64,000 nt of DNA, taken from NCBI GenBank assembly GCA_011947345.1, contig JAAVTG010000075.1, positions 744,001 through 808,000 on the forward strand, read 5' to 3'. The notes under the pieces were generated by a model. The model saw only the letters and a list, made by a program, of their open reading frames with translations. It ran no database searches and had not been told where the DNA came from. The DNA comes from Phytophthora quininea (lineage: Eukaryota > Oomycota > Peronosporomycetes > Peronosporales > Peronosporaceae). This document shows positions 49,338-58,407 of this stretch, piece by piece. The translations under genes and the position numbers were made by a program. How positions within the stretch are numbered: position 1 is the first letter of the stretch; the number at the start of each line of letters is the position of its first letter.

Positions 49338-50293
49338 CTAACTAGTCTTCTGAAGCACGTAGAAAAAGTATCCTAGGCCAATGTCTGCCCGTGAGAGTAG
49401 ACAAGAGTTAGAGGACGCAGATTGAGCTACTGCTGTTGACGCACCGATGTTGTGGTAGGAGAAGTCCCAGCCGTATACGACACTATTTGGAGCCTCCTCT
49501 CCTTCGCCTAGCAGGAAGCGCTTGCGGAAGTGCGGCTGCGCGAACGAGATCTGCAAAAACGTTCCCTTGAGCACTAGCACAGATGTGATACCGCTGCACA
49601 TGGCGGCGGCCTGCTCGATCACAGCTTCGGACGGCGACCAGACGTCGCCCTCGTCACACATGAGCGCGTCCATGGCCGCCTTGTCGATCACCACGTCGAA
49701 GCTCTCGGGCTCGAAGGCGTCGCCTAGCTTGGTCATGTCCGCCTCGAGCCACTTCATCTCCGGCATCTCCTCCTGCAAGCAGCTCCCGCAATGAGAGTGA
49801 AGAACAAGTGCTGTAAAGAAATCCAGAACCTACTCACGCTGTATTTGGCGCTCATGCGGTCAATGACAACCTTGGAGAAGTCAATGTTGGTGATGTGGTG
49901 GAACCCCGCTTTGTACTGCACGACAGTGACGACGGTGAGGTCTGTGCAGCAAGTGAGTAGAAGCCATCCCAACGCGTACCATGTCGACGCTGAAGGTCGA
50001 GTTACCGCACCCAACCTACAAAAGAGAGGTCAGCCAGTCGTCGTCGGAGCTTCATCAACTCGATCCATACCATCAATATGCGGTCCGATTGGCGGACGTA
50101 CTTCCCCAGCAGCGCAGCCACGTTCTCATAGCGGGCCAGCCAGTCGTACGATTCCTCGCTAAGACAATTGGTACATGCACTCGGTCAGTATTCATTGCTG
50201 CAGCCGAAGGTTCCCAACGCACCTGTGGAAGCGCGAGTCCCAGTAGCCCTTCTCCTTGTACGTCTTGTTGTCCTCGGGCAAGTACTCGGTCAT
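49338..50293 (-). CDS. EEF1AKMT4/METTL13-like SAM-dependent methyltransferase
   Basis: Five exons, all in frame: 50293-50223, 50158-50071, 50015-49980, 49915-49838, 49772-49338; 235 residues. The N-terminus MTEYLPEDNKTYKEKGYWD and EESYDWLARYENV match the family, followed by SAM motif I ILMVGCGNSTFSVDM, then GFHHITNIDFSKVVIDRM, and FDVVIDKAAMDALM. Members methylate lysines or the N-terminus of elongation factor 1A; the exact substrate cannot be read here. Exon 1 up to base 50231 is copied in inverted orientation at 54753-54814, so the outer edge of the inverted duplication lies inside this exon. Confidence 0.8.
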
Positions 50294-52153
50294 GGCGCAC
50301 GGTCTCCGCTATTGGTTTGCCACCAATCCCCGAAGTATACAAAACGCTATACGAAGTGAGCGCAGGTCTGTATCGAAACGACATAAGACTGCGCTACCGG
50401 TATCGACAAGAACCCGAGGCAGCTTGTCCTCCATAATGGGGCCACCACCTCAGCTGTCGGTGCCGGGATCACTTTTCGACTCGACTCTTCCAGCACAACA
50501 GCCTCCTCCAGCCTCCCGCAGCGCCGCCCGTCCCGACCACGATGATTTACCCCAAGGCCATCTTCCGCTCGGTCATTGCGCTGGCGACGGTCGCGGCCAC
50601 GACGACGCAGGCCACGGTGGTGGGCCCCAAGCTTTCGACCGGCGGCGTCAAGCGCAGCAAGGGCGGGCGCCAGACCAACTCTGCCGACGTGTATGCGCAG
50701 GGTGCACCGGACGTGCTGACAAGCGCAGGGTCTCCTCGCAACCATGCCGGCGCCTCCAAGACACAAAATGACGCCAACCTCCGCCATGTCACGTCTCCAC
50801 GCGGTGGAGGCGGCAAGTTTTCTGCCGCGAGTCCGACGAACGCGGCGACGCCGTGCCCTGGAGACCAGGGATTCAAAGGCTCAAACCAGTCCGGGCACGT
50901 CAAGTACTACGGACCGTTGCCGATGACGAACCACGGCACGCCCCGGTGTCGTCGCCGCGGACTCGTGGTGGCGAGAACCCAAGCTATGTCGGCAAGGGTG
51001 GCAAGGTGGCAAGGGTGGCAAGGCGTTGAGGCGGCCACCGGGTCCAGGGGCTACGGTGGTGGCGACAAGACCAAGACTTGGTGTGCCGTCGCCAAAGAAG
51101 CCGACGAACGAAGGTCGGCCCGGTCAAAAGGGAAACTACGACGTGGACACGCCCTCACCGGTATCGCCCGCGCAATCGCCCAAGAAGAAAGGAGGCCGCA
51201 ACGTTGAGATCCCCGTGTCACCTTCCAGTGGCGGCTACACGAGCGGCGGCAAGGGTGGCGTTTCCGCTCCGGTGACAGGACCGACTGGCGCGACAGCCCC
51301 GCCGGCTCCGATTTCCCCAGCAAAAGCACAGGCAGCAAGGGAGCCCCACCGACCCCGCCGGGGAGTACCTGTCCAGACTCCCACGCAGGCGCCTGTTTCT
51401 CCGGTGAAGTCGAGTGGCAACGGGTCGAAGGGAGGAAAGGGGGCCCAGGCGGGTTCCAGCGCATACTCGCCATACTCGACGAACGCGCCAATTGCCCCGA
51501 GCACCGGCGGTGGCTCCAAGGGCAAGGGCGGCTCTGTTGGTGGCTCGAACGCCAACGCCCCCACCACTGCGGGCAAGGGCGGGTATGGAAACAAGGCTGG
51601 CTCCGTGGTCGGCTCCAAGGCCACCGCTCCGGTTGCCACCACGACCCCTGCCATGACCAGGGCAACGAAATCGCCGCAGCAGAGCTCAGATGTGGCGTAC
51701 GCTCGCCGCTAGAAATTATCGATGACGCCCGGATAAGCGTTGGTTACTAACGCACCGGACGAAAAGAATTCATCAATAGAAGCTAAGAAGTTTTTGGTTG
51801 TCATTTTTCATCTCGCTGCAAGAGCTCGAGTACATGTATTCAAGTCTCATTAACAAGGCATGCAATGTGTCTACGCGTTGCAGGAGATGTTCCCCAGCGG
51901 CTCGACGTCCAAAGCCTCACACATCTTGTGGAAGTATTTGACGCGTTCTTCTTCGTCTTCACACTTGTGCTCGCCCATGATAATGTCAGTGGACAGCGCA
52001 AAACCGTCCATACCCGTGACAACATCGTGAATCACCTTGCCGTCCTGCGGTGTCATCCAGTACCAAATCGCCGTCAGCCACGCCATGGTCTTGTCCTTGG
52101 CAACAATGTCGGGGTTGTTGAACAAGTCAAGACCCAGCGCCTCCCCGGCGTTG
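50231..52153. repeat. Left arm of a large inverted duplication
   Basis: This segment matches the reverse complement of 52900-54814 at high identity by eye. It carries methyltransferase exon 1, a secreted-protein gene and the 3' part of a GH19 chitinase gene. The arms differ by scattered substitutions, one extra ACG codon, and several 1-base indels. Confidence 0.9.
50542..51712 (+). CDS. Secreted Gly/Ser/Pro/Thr-rich repetitive protein, left copy
   Basis: Starts MIYPKAIFRSVIALATVAATTTQA, a signal peptide, followed by about 370 residues very rich in Gly, Ser, Pro, Thr and Lys with KGGKGG-type and SPxxxP repeats, ending SSDVAYARR. Composition suggests an extracellular wall or matrix protein; no enzyme domain. 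The left copy changes frame around 50945 (a T present in the right copy, GCACGTCCCC, is missing here) and again near 51000-51090, after which the frame stays open to 51712. The right copy at 53344-54503 is intact over 50945 but broken elsewhere, so the two copies together define the protein. Runs toward the chitinase gene on the other strand. Confidence 0.65.
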
Positions 52154-52602
52154 TAGTAGTTGTAGTTCCAAGAGAGCTCGATCGCTCCCCGGCCGTGGTA
52201 ACGACGGCCTGGTGCGCACGGGTAGGTGGAGTTGTCGCAGTATTGCCACACGGTGTAGTTATTCCTTGCATACTCTTCGGCAGCTTTGAAGTCGTCGCTT
52301 GAGCAGGCAGTTTGCGCCAGAAAGGCCGCCAGCTCGCGCTTGTCGTTCGTGTCGTTGCCTGTGTTGGCGAACTCTACGTACCTGTGGGTGGCCTCCACGA
52401 GGTCGTTGAAATTGTACAGATCGATAGCGTCCGGGAACATGGCCTGAAAACGATCTTGGTCGAAGAAACGAGAAATGCTCGAGCTTCCGTGCGGCGAAGG
52501 CGTCTCTGTCGGGCTAAATTGTTGTATTGACTGCGAGGGGTTGCCGGCGAAAGCGAGACCGAAGGTGCAGCTCACGTATACGATAACTTCAGGAAACTTC
52601 AT
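51871..52602 (-). CDS. GH19 chitinase-like secreted protein with altered active-site motif
   Basis: About 243 residues: signal peptide FPEVIVYVSCTFGLAFAG, a Ser/Pro-rich linker, then a GH19 fold: ISRFFDQDRFQAMFPDAID, ELAAFLAQTACSS, CAPGRRYHGRGAIELSWNYN, GLDLFNNPDIVAKDKTMAW and WYWMTPQDGKVIHDVVTG. GH19 enzymes cut chitin. In typical members the AFxAQ block is followed by HET, whose Glu is the general acid; here it reads TACSSDD, so this residue appears to be missing. Activity is doubtful; a chitin-binding or inhibitory role is possible. The 3' part is duplicated in inverted orientation at 52894-53184. Start at 52602 fits the signal peptide better than the in-frame Met at 52701. Confidence 0.75.
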   Translation of the reverse strand: MKFPEVIVYVSCTFGLAFAGNPSQSIQQFSPTETPSPHGSSSISRFFDQDRFQAMFPDAIDLYNFNDLVEATHRYVEFANTGNDTNDKRELAAFLAQTACSSDDFKAAEEYARNNYTVWQYCDNSTYPCAPGRRYHGRGAIELSWNYNYYNAGEALGLDLFNNPDIVAKDKTMAWLTAIWYWMTPQDGKVIHDVVTGMDGFALSTDIIMGEHKCEDEEERVKYFHKMCEALDVEPLGNISCNA

Positions 52603-52893
52603 GGTTTGACAGGGTTGGCAAGACTGGAAGTGAGATCTCGTAGGGTTTGAACGGCGGAAAGATGTATCCGATCCCTGTCCCCTTGTGATGGAGACATGCA
52701 CCGGTTGTCCGCGACAAGATTGTATCTAAATGACTTGCGGACGCGGCCACAACCATCTATTGCATCGTGATAAGATTGGCCAACTGGGCATGGGCTCTTG
52801 GAGGCACTAACTCCGTCTCGGATGTTTACCAACAGAGGAAACGTGCAATACGAATGTACCAGTAAACACCCGTTTGCGGCGGGTAGCAGTCAA

Positions 52894-53184
52894 AACAACA
52901 ATGACGCCGGTAAGGCACTGGGTCTTGACTTGCTTAACAACCCCGACATTGTTGCCAAGGACAAGACCATGGCGTGGCTGACGGCGATTTGGTACTGGAT
53001 GACACCGCAGGACGGCAAGGTGATTCACGATGTTGTCACAGGTATGGACGGTTTTGCGCTGTCCACTGACATTATCATGGGCGAGCACAAGTGTGAAGAC
53101 GAAGAAGAACGCGTCAAATACTTCCACAAGATGTGTGAGGCTTTGGACGTCGAGCCGCTGGGGAACATCTCCTGCAACGCGTAG
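52894..53184 (+). pseudogene. GH19 chitinase fragment, right copy (5' end missing)
   Basis: Encodes the last 90 or so residues of the GH19 protein (DAGKALGLDLLNNPDIVAKD ... NISCNA), nearly identical to the left copy. Upstream of about 52900 the similarity stops: the catalytic half, linker and signal peptide are absent. The frame stays open to a Met at 52798, giving an unrelated 33-residue leader, but there is no signal peptide. I treat it as a duplication remnant. Confidence 0.8.
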
Positions 53185-53343
53185 ACACATTGCATGCCGT
53201 TGTTAATGAGACTTGAATACATGTACTCGAGCTCTTGCAGCGAGATGAAAAATGACAACCAAAAACTTCTTAGCTTCTATTGATGAATTCTTTTCGTCCG
53301 GTGCGTTAGTAACCAACGCTTATCCGGGCGTCATCGATAATTT

Positions 53344-54503
53344 CTAGCGGCGAGCGTACGCCACATTTGAGCTCTGCTGCGGCGATTTCGTTGCCCTGGT
53401 CATGGCAGGGGTCGTGGTGGCAACCGGAGCGGTGGCCTTGGAGCCGACCACGGAGCCAGCCTTGTTTCCATACCCGCCCTTGCCCGCAGTGGTGGGGGCG
53501 TTGGCATTCGAGCCACCGACAGAGCCGCCCTTGCCCTTGGAGCCACCGCCGGTGCTCGGGGCAATTGGCGCGTTCGTCGAGTATGGCGAGTATGCGCTGG
53601 AACCCGCCTGGGCCCCCTTTCCTCCCTTCGACCCGTTGCCACTCGACTTCACCGGAGAAACAGGCGCCTGCGTGGGAGTCTGGACAGGTACTCCCCGGTG
53701 GGGCTCCCTTGCTGCCTGTGCTTTTGCTGGGGAAATCGGAGCCGGCGGGGCTGTCGCGCCAGTCGGTCCTGTCACCGGAGCGGAAACGCCACCCTTGCCG
53801 CCGCTCGTGTAGCCGCCACTGGAAGGTGACACGGGGATCTCAACGTTGCGGCCTCCTTTCTTCTTGGGCGATTGCGCGGGCGATACCGGTGAGGGCGTGT
53901 CCACGTCGTAGTTTCCTTTTGACCGGGCCGACCTTCGTTCGTCGGCTTCTTTGGCGACGGCACACCAACCGGGGTCTTGTCGCCACCACCACCGTAGCCC
54001 CTGGACCCGGTGGCCGCCTCAACGCCTTTGCCACCCTTGCCACCCTTGCCGACATAGCTTGGGTTCTCGCCACCACGAGTCCGCGGCGACGACACCGGGG
54101 ACGTGCCGTGGTTCGTCATCGGCAACGGTCCGTAGTACTTGACGTGCCCGGACTGGTTTGAGCCTTTGAATCCCTGGTCTCCAGGGCACGGCGTCGCCGC
54201 GTTCGTCGGACTCGCGGCAGAAAACTTGCCGCCTCCACCGCGTGGAGACGTGACATGGCGGAGGTTGGCGTCATTTTGTGTCTTGGAGGCGCCGGCATGG
54301 TTGCGAGGAGACCCTGCGCTTGTCAGCACGTCCGGTGCACCCGGCGCATACACGTCGGCAGAGTTGGTCTGGCGCCCGCCCTTGCTGCGCTTGACGCCGC
54401 CGGTCGAAAGCTTGGGGCCCACCACCGTGGCTTGCGTCGTCGTCGTGGCCGCGACCGTCGCCAGCGCAATGACCGAGCGGAAGATGGCCTTGGGGTAAAT
54501 CAT
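53344..54503 (-). CDS. Secreted Gly/Ser/Pro/Thr-rich repetitive protein, right copy
   Basis: Inverted copy of the gene at 50542-51712, about 385 residues. Same signal peptide with one more Thr (AATTTTQA). Reads through the region broken in the left copy (GTSPVSSPRTRGGENPSYVGKGGKGG) but loses frame at 53915-53916, where AAAAGG stands in place of AAAAGGG of the left copy (51130-51132). From there the downstream frame (DTPSPVSPAQSPKKKGG) continues to the stop at 53344. It also lacks a two-residue RP insertion found in the left copy. Confidence 0.65.
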
Positions 54504-54752
54504 CGTGGTCGGGACGGGCGGCGCTGCGGGAGGCTGGAGGAGGCTGTTGTGCTGGAAGAGTCGAGTCGAAAAGTGAGTCCCGGCACCGACAGCTAAGGTG
54601 GTGGCCCCATTATGGAGGACAAGCTGCCTCGGGTTCTTGTCGATACTGGTAGCGCAGTCTTATGTCGTTTCGATACAGACCTGCGCTCACTTCGTATAGC
54701 GTTTTGTATACTTCGGGGATTGGTGGCAAACCAATAGCGGAGACCGTGCGCC

Positions 54753-54814
54753 ATGACCGAGTACTTGCCCGAGGACAACAAGACGTACAAGGAGAAGGGC
54801 TACTGGGACTCGCG
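54753..54814 (+). pseudogene. Methyltransferase exon 1 fragment
   Basis: ATG and about 20 codons identical to exon 1 of the methyltransferase at 50293 (MTEYLPEDNKTYKEKGYWDS), then the similarity ends at GACTCGCG and a stop follows within a few codons. It marks the outer end of the right arm. Not a functional gene. Confidence 0.85.
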
Positions 54815-55068
54815 ATCTTGACTGAGTCTGAGCTCAAAGTGACATTGGATATGCATGAGTGTTAATAGGAATCGAAAGTGTATTCTTGTTTTCCTACTTG
54901 AGTAATTCTACAGCATGCACATAGCCAAATGAGCTCAACATCAGGTATCCTCCCTTCGTCAATCTCACTTGCGAGTTACTGAGGTGCAATTGAGCTGCGA
55001 AACCTTCCTTCGGTTCTCGCTTAAACTCTGCTCCCACAGCGTTGCACGCGACCCCAAACCAAAACAAC

Positions 55069-58000
55069 TTACACCGTGCGGCTGGCACGGATGGAACGCT
55101 GCGTGTTGGTCACGACCGAGTGAGTCATCGTCGGGTGGCCAGCGTTGATGCGCTCCGTAAACGCCTTGCTCGCGTACGTGTTCTTGGTGAGCACGTAGTT
55201 CACGGCGAACTTGATCACGTCGAGCGGGAACTGCCAGACGATAGCCCACAGCCAGGCAATCAGCGTGTAGCCGCCGCCGCAGCCGATCACGGCAATACGG
55301 TCCGTCGGGTAGCCGCCGAAACCGATCCAGCCGATCACCGAAGCCACAATCTGGGCGAACACGAAGGCAATCAGCAGCAGGTTGCAAGGCTTCTCAGCGA
55401 AGAACCAGTTGTTGCTGCCGGCCGTACGGGTCACGAAGATCAGAGCCTGGCCAGAGATCGACACCTGCAGGTACACCAGCGAACGGAGCACACCCTCCTT
55501 ACGCTGGATGCCAGGGCCAATCATCTCGTTGTCGCGCGTCCACGTCGAGTTCCAGTTGCTGAAGCCCCACACGTAGTCGCAGAAACTCACTTCGTTCGTG
55601 ATGGGCACCTCATCGTTGCCGATGAAGGTCACACCCTTGCCAAGCTGAGCAGCCGTGAACACGTCGTAGTCACCTTCGTAGGCAGCACCGCCCTGGCCCA
55701 GCGTGTAAGCGTACACGTACTGGTTGTAGGCAACTTCAGCTGACGGCTTGGCGTCGTTCGGCAGCCAGTTAAGGTGCACGTCCGCAAGGTCCTCGAACAG
55801 CTTCGAGCGCGAGTCGTACTTGTCCTGGTAGTTCGTCCAGTACGCGTTGATGGCGCTCTCACGGAAAGTACCGACGTCGGCAATGCTAGCCGACTGCGGC
55901 ACGCTGCCGGTCATCTCACCACAGCCAGTGGCGTTGTTGGACATGACACAGGTCTGGTATTGGTCCTGGAAGAAGTCGTGGCACTCGCTCTTCATACAGC
56001 CGACGCAGAGGTTCTCCACGCCAGTGCTCTCGAAACCGCTCGTGTTGTTGATGATAGCGAACAGGACAATGGTCGAAAGCGTCAGCCACAGGCCGAAGGT
56101 GATCGACGAGATGAACACCTCACGCAGCTTCCACGAGTCAGGGTGGGGCGAGGCTACCACGTTATCCTTCGAGATCGTCAGAATGGTACCGTCGTTAAGG
56201 ATGGCGAGGATGACAACAAGAATCGGGGGAAGTACCAGTTCCAGGCGACCGTCAGGATGCCGAACGTGAACACGATACGCACAGTCATGGCGATCGAGTA
56301 CATGGCGTAGTTCTTCATGCGCAGGAAGATCTCACGGCTCATGCGGATGGCAGTGATGATCACACTCAGACCAGGGAGACAAGCACAATGTCGGCCGCAG
56401 CACGAGCAGCGTCCGTAGCGTCGTCCACAGCAATACCAATGTCGGCCTGGGCAAGAGCCGGCGCATCGTTGACACCGTCACCAGTCATACCCACAACCTT
56501 GTCAAGCGACTGCAAGTGCTTGACGATCTCGAACTTGTGCTCCGGGAACACCTGAGCGAATCCGTCCGTGTCGTAGATCATCTGCGCCAAGTTCAGTCCA
56601 GGAGGCGGCGCCGTGTTGAAGAAAGAAGTGTCGAGGATGTTGGTGGGCATTCCCAGCTGACGGCACGTCTCCACAGCGATAGCCTTCTGGTCACCAGTGA
56701 CCATCTTGACGGCAATGCCCAGAGCAATAGCCTTCTTGACCGTGTCAGCCGTGTCATGGCGAGGCGGGTCGAACAGAGGCAGCAGACCGATCATCTGCCA
56801 CTCGCACTCCTCCACCGGCACGTCACCACTGCGAGAGACACCAACACCAAGTCCACGGTAGCCGCGCGACGCAAACTCGTTGATGCGGTCTTCCACCTCA
56901 ACGCGCATCGAGTCGGCGTTCACGTCCATGTCCAGAACAACCTGAGGAGCACCCTTGACGGCGCGGAAGATCTCGCCGGTCTTGTTGTCCTTGAGCTTGG
57001 CAATCGTGCGCTTTGTCGTGGGGTCGAACGGAGTGTAGTGGAGAAGAGTGTACTCATTCCACATCGTGTCCTTGCCCGGGTACGTGTTGTGGCACACAAC
57101 ATCGATAGCCTCGTTGTTCTCCGTACGCGCAGACAGAGCGCCGAACTTGAGGATATCGTCCGCAGTGAAGTTGTTGTACGGGATCAGGTTGTCCATGTCA
57201 ACAGAGAGCTGGTTCAGCGTGAGCGTGCCCGTCTTGTCCGAGCACAGCACTTCCATCGAAGCCATCTCCTCAATGCACGTCAGACGCGTGACGATGGCGT
57301 TCTCCTTGGCAAGAGCCGAGGAACCAATAGCAAGCGTCACCGACAGCACGGTCGGCATGGCAACGGGGATACCGCCGACAATCAGCACAAGGATGTTGGC
57401 AACACCAAGGCAACCGTCGGTCACGATGACGCACGGGTTCTGCGACGTGCGGCCAGCCATCTGCACCAGCAGCTCGATCACACACCAGAACAGGATCGAC
57501 ACCATGCAAAAGTTGCCGACAGTGGTCAGCACCATCTGCAAGCGGCCGTGAGAGTCCGCCGACGCAATCTTCTCGGCAGCACGGCCCAGGAACGTGTTGA
57601 CACCCGTGCTGGTCACGACGGCCTCGATCTCACCCTGCTTCACAACCGATCCAGAGTAGCCCTCGTCGCCCTCGTTCTTAGTCACCGGAAGCGACTCGCC
57701 CGTCAGCGACGACTGGTCGACCTTAATGGCATCACCCTCAAGGAACTTAAGATCGGCCGGGATCACGTCACCAAGACGCACGCGCAGCACATCGCCAGGC
57801 ACCAACAGATCAGCAGGCACGTTCTTGATCTCACCATCACGGAACACCTTGGCCTCAGGGGCGAGCTGGCCCATAAGAGCCGACACGGCGTCACCGGCCT
57901 GGATCTCCTCGAAGTAACCAATGCAGGCGTTAAGCAGCAGCAGGAACAGGATCAGCGCGAAATCGGCGTAGTCGAGCAGCACGATGGACAGGACGGCGGC

Positions 58001-58273
58001 AACCTCCATGGCCCACGACAGCGGGTTCCACATGAATCCCAAGAACAGCGTCAGCTTGTTGACCTTCTCCTCGGGCAACTTGTTGGGGCCGTACTCAGCC
58101 AGACGCCTTTCGGCCTCGTCCGAGGTAAGACCCTCACGAGACGTCTTGAGCTTGTCCAGCGCGGCGTTCAGCGGCACCTGCGCCCACTGGATCTGGCCCA
58201 CATCGTTGGTGTAGTTCTTGGTCTCATTGGGAGTAGCCAAAGACATGTACGAGTTTCCTGCGGCACCAGCCAT
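55069..58273 (-). CDS. Plasma-membrane H+-ATPase (P-type, class IIIA)
   Basis: 1,068 residues when two missing bases are allowed for, the length usual for oomycete proton pumps. It builds the proton gradient that drives nutrient uptake. P-type motifs: SLTGESLPVTKNEG (actuator), CSDKTGTLTLNQL (phosphorylated Asp), MVTGDQKAIAVETCRQLGMP and GMTGDGVNDAPALAQADIG. The frame breaks at GGG 56374-56376 (ADIVLVS then PGLSVIITA) and at GGGGG 56225-56229 (NWYFP then PILVVILAILNDGTIL). After membrane helix 7 (FGLWLTLSTIVLFAI) there is a roughly 150-residue Cys-rich extracytoplasmic loop (CVGCMKSECHDFF) before helix 8. Ends with a basic tail SIRASRTV. No intron. Confidence 0.95.
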
Positions 58274-58390
58274 TTTGGGTATGTCTGATGCAGAAGCCGG
58301 GTCAACGGGCGGTCGGTCGACGGAGCTTCAGCTGGTTTCTCGACGGAGGCTGGGACGACGAACCTGAGCGGAGCGGCGTCGGCGACAGTC

Positions 58391-58407
58391 GGGAATTTGC
58401 AGAATGA
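58391..58407 (-). promoter_or_regulatory. Initiator element of the H+-ATPase gene
   Basis: On the minus strand TCATTCTGCAAATTCCC matches the oomycete initiator/flanking consensus (YCATTYYNCAWTTTNYY) with one mismatch, 118 bases before the ATG at 58273. Its position and orientation make it the likely transcription start region. Confidence 0.6.

Larger units (their letters stand above)
52900..54814. repeat. Right arm of the large inverted duplication
   Basis: Reverse complement of 50231-52153. The inner edge lies in the chitinase gene at the ACGCCGG..AGGC block and the outer edge after GGGACTCGCG in methyltransferase exon 1. About 750 bases of single-copy spacer, with the chitinase 5' half and its promoter, separate the arms. 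Confidence 0.9.

Noticed and set aside
50990..51100. CRISPR-like or minisatellite array of GGCAAGGGT units
   Set aside because: The units are a few imperfect codon-level Lys-Gly-Gly repeats within a coding sequence; no spacers.
50231..54814. Transposon or terminal-inverted-repeat element bounded by the arms
   Set aside because: No transposase, the arms hold ordinary host genes, the outer ends fall inside an exon, and no target-site duplication is visible.
56516..58288. 590-codon plus-strand open frame opposite the H+-ATPase
   Set aside because: Mirror of a GC3-biased conserved gene; its product is a His/Arg/Leu-rich low-complexity string with no family motifs.
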